From positions 1-9,590 of the forward strand of contig CAAGHX010000116.1 of NCBI GenBank assembly GCA_900769745.1: a stretch of 9,590 bases of DNA, read 5' to 3'. Both the position numbers and the translations under genes were made by a program. Shown in pieces: positions 6,351-9,590 of this stretch (the first letter of the stretch is position 1; each line of letters begins with the position of its first letter). The stretch is from an uncultured Alistipes sp. (GTDB lineage: Bacteria; Bacteroidota; Bacteroidia; Bacteroidales; Rikenellaceae). The notes beneath the pieces were generated by a model, which worked only from the letters and a program-made list of their open reading frames with translations, ran no database searches and had not been told where the DNA came from.

Positions 6351-7751
6351 ATGAAATCATTTTTGAATACATATCGTCCATTTTACCGCCGAAATCTCAA
6401 ACTCGCCCTGCCCGTGATACTCTCGCAGGTGGGACAGATTACCGTACAATTAGCCGACACAGCAATGGTTGGCAACTACGGAGGAGATGACCCCACACCA
6501 CTGGCTGCGGTGTCGTACGCAACGAGTATGTTCTTCATCGTATTCATTGCGGCAATGGGCCTTACCTTCGGTCTCACACCACTCGTTGGAGAGCACTACG
6601 CCAAGGGCAACAAGACCTACGCCAGCGAGCTCCTGCGCAGCGGTTTTGTGCTTTTTGCTTTGGTCGGAGCCGTCACTACGGCGCTGCTGTTTGCTCTGCG
6701 ACCGCTCTTCAGGATTATGGGCAGCGTGATGATTTCATCGGGCAGCGATGCCTCGATTAGCGAGGTTATTGACCTTGCTCTACCCTACTACGACACCATC
6801 ATCTGGAGCATCTTCCCGATAATGATTTGGGGCACCATAAAGCAGTTCTTGGAGGGTGTGGGCAACACCCGAATTGCGATGGCCACAATCATCATCTCGA
6901 ACGCCATAAACATCTTCCTAAACTGGGTGCTTATCTTCGGCCACTTGGGATTCGAGGCTATGGGTGCGCTGGGTGCTGGAGTGGCTACGCTTATTGCCCG
7001 CGTGGCGCAGTGTGTGATAATGGTGATTTACTTCCTCTACACCCCAAAATTTAGAGAGTACACCCGCACACTCTTCACTCGCACACGCCTGAATATCAAG
7101 GCTATGGTCGAAACCCTGAAGGTCGGACTGCCCATCGCTTTTCAGATGCTTATGGAGGCGAGCGCCTTTGCTCTGGCGGGAGTGTTGGTGCTGGCATTTG
7201 GAGCCCACTCGGTGAGTGCCTACCAGATTGGTACGAATATGATGAACGTCACGTTTATGATTGTGATTGCCATCGGCTCTTCGACCACCATTCTCACCTC
7301 ACACATCTACGGCCGTCAAAACTTCGGCAAGCTGCGCCACACGGTCTATGCCGCCTATCAGCTCGGACTGCTGTGGAACGTTACTATCGCCACACTCTAC
7401 ATCCTCTTCCGCAACCAGATTCCAACGCTCTTCACATCGCATCAAGAGACCATCGAGCTCACGGCCCGAATGCTCATCTTCATAGCCCTGTTCCAGGTGT
7501 CGGACTGCCTGCAAGCTATCTCGATTAGCATCCTGCGAGGCCTGCAAGATGTGAAGGTTATTATGCCTATTGTCTTCGTTTCATACGTTGTTTTCAACAT
7601 ACCTGTGGGCTATTTGCTCGCCTTCGAAACCGAGCTGGAGTCCGTAGGACTCATCATTGGATTTATTATCGGATTGTCGATTTGTGCTGTGCTTACCATC
7701 CAACGTGTAAGAAGAAACATAAATCGATTGGAGAGAAGCGGTGGAAATTAA
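6351..7751 (+). CDS. MATE-family multidrug/toxin efflux transporter (NorM/DinF-like)
   Basis: This is an inner-membrane cation-coupled antiporter of the multidrug and toxic compound extrusion family; its substrates are unknown. Its 466 residues are typical for the family. About twelve hydrophobic segments can be seen, roughly at 17-38, 50-78, 94-117, 139-160, 174-197, 203-229, 256-283, 287-312, 333-353, 368-395, 402-425 and 430-451, forming two six-helix halves. The first half has QLADTAMVG with the conserved TM1 acidic residue Asp36 and GLTPLVGEHYAKGN; the second half has the matching SSTTILTSHIYGRQN (310-324). The C-terminus is short, basic and cytoplasmic. The start at 6351 gives the expected short N-terminal tail before TM1 and lies almost on top of the -7 promoter element. 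The gene is divergent from the AraC regulator and 36 bp upstream of the RicT-like gene. Family assignment is firm. Confidence 0.94.
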   Translation: MKSFLNTYRPFYRRNLKLALPVILSQVGQITVQLADTAMVGNYGGDDPTPLAAVSYATSMFFIVFIAAMGLTFGLTPLVGEHYAKGNKTYASELLRSGFVLFALVGAVTTALLFALRPLFRIMGSVMISSGSDASISEVIDLALPYYDTIIWSIFPIMIWGTIKQFLEGVGNTRIAMATIIISNAINIFLNWVLIFGHLGFEAMGALGAGVATLIARVAQCVIMVIYFLYTPKFREYTRTLFTRTRLNIKAMVETLKVGLPIAFQMLMEASAFALAGVLVLAFGAHSVSAYQIGTNMMNVTFMIVIAIGSSTTILTSHIYGRQNFGKLRHTVYAAYQLGLLWNVTIATLYILFRNQIPTLFTSHQETIELTARMLIFIALFQVSDCLQAISISILRGLQDVKVIMPIVFVSYVVFNIPVGYLLAFETELESVGLIIGFIIGLSICAVLTIQRVRRNINRLERSGGN

Positions 7752-7762
7752 AATTTATTTCT

Positions 7763-7770
7763 TACCTTTA
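7763..7770 (+). promoter_or_regulatory. Possible -7 element of the ricT-like gene
   Basis: TACCTTTA matches TAnnTTTG at all positions but the last and lies 17 bp before the ATG at 7788. No -33 TTTG is found at the right distance, and the MATE gene ends only 36 bp upstream, so read-through from MATE is an alternative. The 36-bp gap has no convincing terminator; AAAATTT and AAATTTT could pair but form an A/T-only stem. Confidence 0.3.
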
Positions 7771-7787
7771 CAAAAATTTTTGCATAA

Positions 7788-9278
7788 ATGAGTTTCAACA
7801 ATAATTGTTCGAAAAAACATATTCCCGAGCTTGGCCGAGGTTTCAAGGTGTGCGACTGCCACGAGGAGCCCGAGGTCGAGGCTGTAGAGGGCTGTTATAA
7901 GCTACACGAGACACCTTGGTTGGAGGAGTATCCCGATAATATCCCTACCGACATCTTCGAGGTGCGCTTCAAGAATACTCGTCGCTCATACTACAAGAAT
8001 GTCAACAACCTGCCCCTCAAGCGTGGCGATATTGTGGCTGTCGAGGCTTCGCCTGGCCACGATATCGGTATCATCTCGCTTACGGGCGATATGGTTGCCA
8101 AGCAGATTCGCAGAGTGGGCTTCACCCCATTCAATGGCGAGTACAAGAAGATTTACCGCAAGGCCCGCCCTTACGATATTGAGCGTTGGCAGGAGGCTAT
8201 CGCACTGGAGCACGACACAATGATTCAGTCGCGCCAGATTGCAGCCGATATGGGCTTGGATATGAAGATTGGCGATGTAGAGTATCAGGGTGACAAGATT
8301 AAGGCCATCTTCTACTACATTGCCGAGGGTCGTGTCGATTTCCGCGAGCTTATCAAGGTCTTCGCCGAGCGTTTCCACATCCGTATCGAGATGAAGCAGA
8401 TTGGCGCACGCCAGGAAGCTGGCCGCATTGGTGGTATTGGAGCCTGCGGACGTGAGCTGTGCTGCGCATCGTGGATTTCGAGCTTCTCGAGTGTTACAAC
8501 AAATGCTGCCCGTGTGCAGGATATCTCGCTCAACCCGCTTAAGCTGGCTGGTCAGTGCTCGAAGCTCAAGTGCTGCTTGATGTATGAGTATGATGTATAT
8601 GCCGATGCACGTCAGAAGTTGCCACGTGTACGTGAGCCACTGCAGGCTGTTGATGGCGAGTACTACTTGGTTAAGACCGACATTTTGGCGCACACTATGT
8701 CGTTCAGCAGCAGCAAGGAGACAATGTCGAATGTGGTAACCATCCCAACCTCACGCGTGAGAGAGATTATCGCTATGAACCGTGCTGGCAAGCGTGTGGA
8801 GTCACTGCTCGACAAGGATAGCCTCAACGATGTAGAGGAGCCAACATTCCGCACCGAGGAGGATAGCATCACACGTTTCGACAACCAGAATAAGCGTCGC
8901 AGAAACAAGAATAACAAGGGTCGCCAGAATAACAATCGTGGCGGAAACAACCGTGGCAAGTCGGCTCAGGGCGAGGGTTCAGCACCATCGGAGGAGCAGC
9001 ATAACAAGCCACACCACAACCGCGAGGAGCGAGCTAATCGCGAGGGCCGCGAGAATCGTGAAAACCGCGAGAATCGTGAGAATCGTGAGCCAAGAGAGCC
9101 AAGAGAGCCAAGAGAGAATCGCGAGGGCAACCAGGAGAATCATAACCAGCGTCGTGACAACCGCAATGGTCGTGGTGGCCGCAATGGTCGTGAGGGTCGT
9201 TTCCACCGTCGCGATGATAACCGCCGTCGTGATGCAAACAAGGGCGAGGGTCAGCCACAACAACCCAAGCAGGAGTAA
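7788..9278 (+). CDS. ricT: PSP1-domain protein, RicT (YaaT) family, with long Arg/Asn/Glu/Gly-rich tail
   Basis: In Bacillus subtilis, RicT (YaaT) joins RicA and RicF in an Fe-S complex that adjusts RNase Y mRNA processing and affects sporulation and competence; the role in Bacteroidota is not settled. The protein has 496 residues. The PSP1 core (about 54-345) includes YYIAEGRVDFRELIK (176-190), IGARQEAGRIGGIGACGRELCC (205-226) and LAGQCSKLKCCLMYEYDVY (253-271). The six cysteines Cys220, 225, 226, 257, 262 and 263 are the likely Fe-S or metal ligands. Four more cysteines (7, 22, 24, 36) lie in the N-terminal region before the core. Residues about 365-496 form a low-complexity, probably disordered tail rich in Arg, Asn, Glu and Gly with NRE and PRE repeats; it resembles RNA-binding RGG/RNR tails. 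The ATG at 7788 has no Shine-Dalgarno sequence. The next gene starts 2 bp after the stop. The symbol is by family; function here is inferred. Confidence 0.92.
   Translation: MSFNNNCSKKHIPELGRGFKVCDCHEEPEVEAVEGCYKLHETPWLEEYPDNIPTDIFEVRFKNTRRSYYKNVNNLPLKRGDIVAVEASPGHDIGIISLTGDMVAKQIRRVGFTPFNGEYKKIYRKARPYDIERWQEAIALEHDTMIQSRQIAADMGLDMKIGDVEYQGDKIKAIFYYIAEGRVDFRELIKVFAERFHIRIEMKQIGARQEAGRIGGIGACGRELCCASWISSFSSVTTNAARVQDISLNPLKLAGQCSKLKCCLMYEYDVYADARQKLPRVREPLQAVDGEYYLVKTDILAHTMSFSSSKETMSNVVTIPTSRVREIIAMNRAGKRVESLLDKDSLNDVEEPTFRTEEDSITRFDNQNKRRRNKNNKGRQNNNRGGNNRGKSAQGEGSAPSEEQHNKPHHNREERANREGRENRENRENRENREPREPREPRENREGNQENHNQRRDNRNGRGGRNGREGRFHRRDDNRRRDANKGEGQPQQPKQE
9048..9128 (+). repeat. In-frame 9-bp tandem repeats in the ricT-like tail
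   Basis: Repeats of three codons encode REN/REP units at residues 421-447. The first block is mostly GAG-AAT-CGT with small codon changes (9051-9086). The second is three exact copies of GAG-CCA-AGA (9087-9113), followed by a return to GAG-AAT-CGC. Any gain or loss of 9-bp units keeps the frame, so length variation between strains is expected. Confidence 0.85.
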
Positions 9279-9280
9279 CT

Positions 9281-9590
9281 ATGCGACCTTCGAAGTGGCA
9301 TAATGCGGGCCGCAAGGTGCGCTTGGTGGCGATGATGCTTGTGACGATGCTCTGCATTGCGAGCTGCAACAACGAGCGTAATATCGTTGTGATGACCGAT
9401 GTGGATATCGCAAAGTGGGACGAGCCAAAGAGCGTGACGCTGAAGAACGACATTGGCAAGTGCGAGGGCGAGCTCACCATAGTGATGCACGTCAACCGCT
9501 ATTTTAAGGCCAAGGAGGTTGAGCTGGAGATTGTGAGCCGAACAGCCGATTCGCTCCGCCTGAGCGAGAAGATCTCCTCACGCCCCACAA
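9281..9590 (+). CDS. gldH: GldH-like lipoprotein, 3'-truncated by the window edge
   Basis: The frame is open from the ATG at 9281 to the window edge, giving 103 codons plus one base. It starts with a basic N-region (RPSKWHNAGRKVR), a hydrophobic core and a lipobox IASC, with the lipidated Cys at residue 29, so the product is an envelope lipoprotein. The mature part (NNERNIVVMTDVDIAKWDEPKSV, then ELTIVMHVNRYFKAKEVELEIV) resembles the start of GldH: a short linker after the Cys, a Trp in the first segment, then beta strands. Placement directly after a PSP1/RicT gene matches the order I recall for gldH in Bacteroidales, which supports the call. GldH belongs to the gliding/type IX secretion gene set in Flavobacterium; many non-gliding Bacteroidales keep it. 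The start is 2 bp after the ricT-like stop, with an unusually good AGGAG five bases upstream (9271-9275). Only partial sequence is visible, so the symbol is moderately supported. Confidence 0.6.
   Translation, partial: MRPSKWHNAGRKVRLVAMMLVTMLCIASCNNERNIVVMTDVDIAKWDEPKSVTLKNDIGKCEGELTIVMHVNRYFKAKEVELEIVSRTADSLRLSEKISSRPT

Noticed and set aside
7750..7780. AAAATTT ... AAATTTT as a terminator between MATE and the ricT-like gene
   Set aside because: The stem is made only of A/T pairs with a long loop, and no T-run follows in the right place.
7986..8693. Long minus-strand open frame (235 codons) opposite the ricT-like gene
   Set aside because: It is fully antisense to a strongly conserved PSP1 domain, shows no recognisable motif, and is explained by codon bias in the real gene.
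9048..9128. Tandem repeats as a CRISPR array
   Set aside because: The 9-bp units are contiguous, in-frame and coding, with no spacers.
8979..9263. Minus-strand frame encoding a very hydrophobic, membrane-like peptide
   Set aside because: It is the mirror of the Arg/Asn/Glu repeat tail; the apparent membrane helices come from the repeat composition.

Overview
The window reads as an ordinary chromosomal stretch of a Bacteroidota organism, most likely order Bacteroidales. A Rikenellaceae/Alistipes-like genome would fit the fairly GC-rich codon use, but that finer placement is a guess. The evidence is gene content (a PSP1/RicT protein followed by a GldH-like lipoprotein), a textbook Bacteroides-type promoter (TTTG, 19-bp spacer, TAnnTTTG), and the near absence of Shine-Dalgarno sequences. 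No tRNA, rRNA, insertion sequence, CRISPR array or phage gene is visible.

Layout. (1) 2-2511, plus strand: the 3' end of rarA (replication-fork AAA+ ATPase), a secreted alpha/beta-hydrolase, and a YfcE-type metallophosphoesterase. They lie 18 and 8 bp apart and end in a strong intrinsic terminator at 2557-2589, so they are probably one transcript. (2) 2665-5118, plus: a ClpC/ClpA-class double-ring AAA+ unfoldase with a ClpP-docking VGF loop and a diverged N-domain. (3) 5163-5195: a hairpin shared by the convergent clp gene and (4) an AraC-family regulator on the minus strand (6130-5228). (5) 6131-6350: a divergent regulatory region with a good araC promoter, a -7 element almost touching the start codon of the next gene, and a 7-bp inverted repeat that could be an operator. 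(6) 6351-7751, plus: a 12-helix MATE transporter. (7) 7788-9278, plus: a PSP1/RicT-family protein with a long Arg/Asn/Glu/Gly-rich tail. (8) 9281 to the edge, plus: the start of a lipoprotein, probably GldH.

How they may work together. The araC/MATE pair looks like a regulator with an adjacent efflux pump target, which is inference from layout only. RicT and the GldH-like gene are separated by two bases and almost certainly co-transcribed. The clp gene would supply an unfoldase to ClpP, encoded elsewhere. I found no convincing undescribed multi-gene system. The most interesting points are the repeat-grown tail of the RicT protein, the possibly leaderless MATE mRNA with its candidate operator, the diverged Clp N-domain, and a secreted esterase sitting behind a DNA-repair gene.
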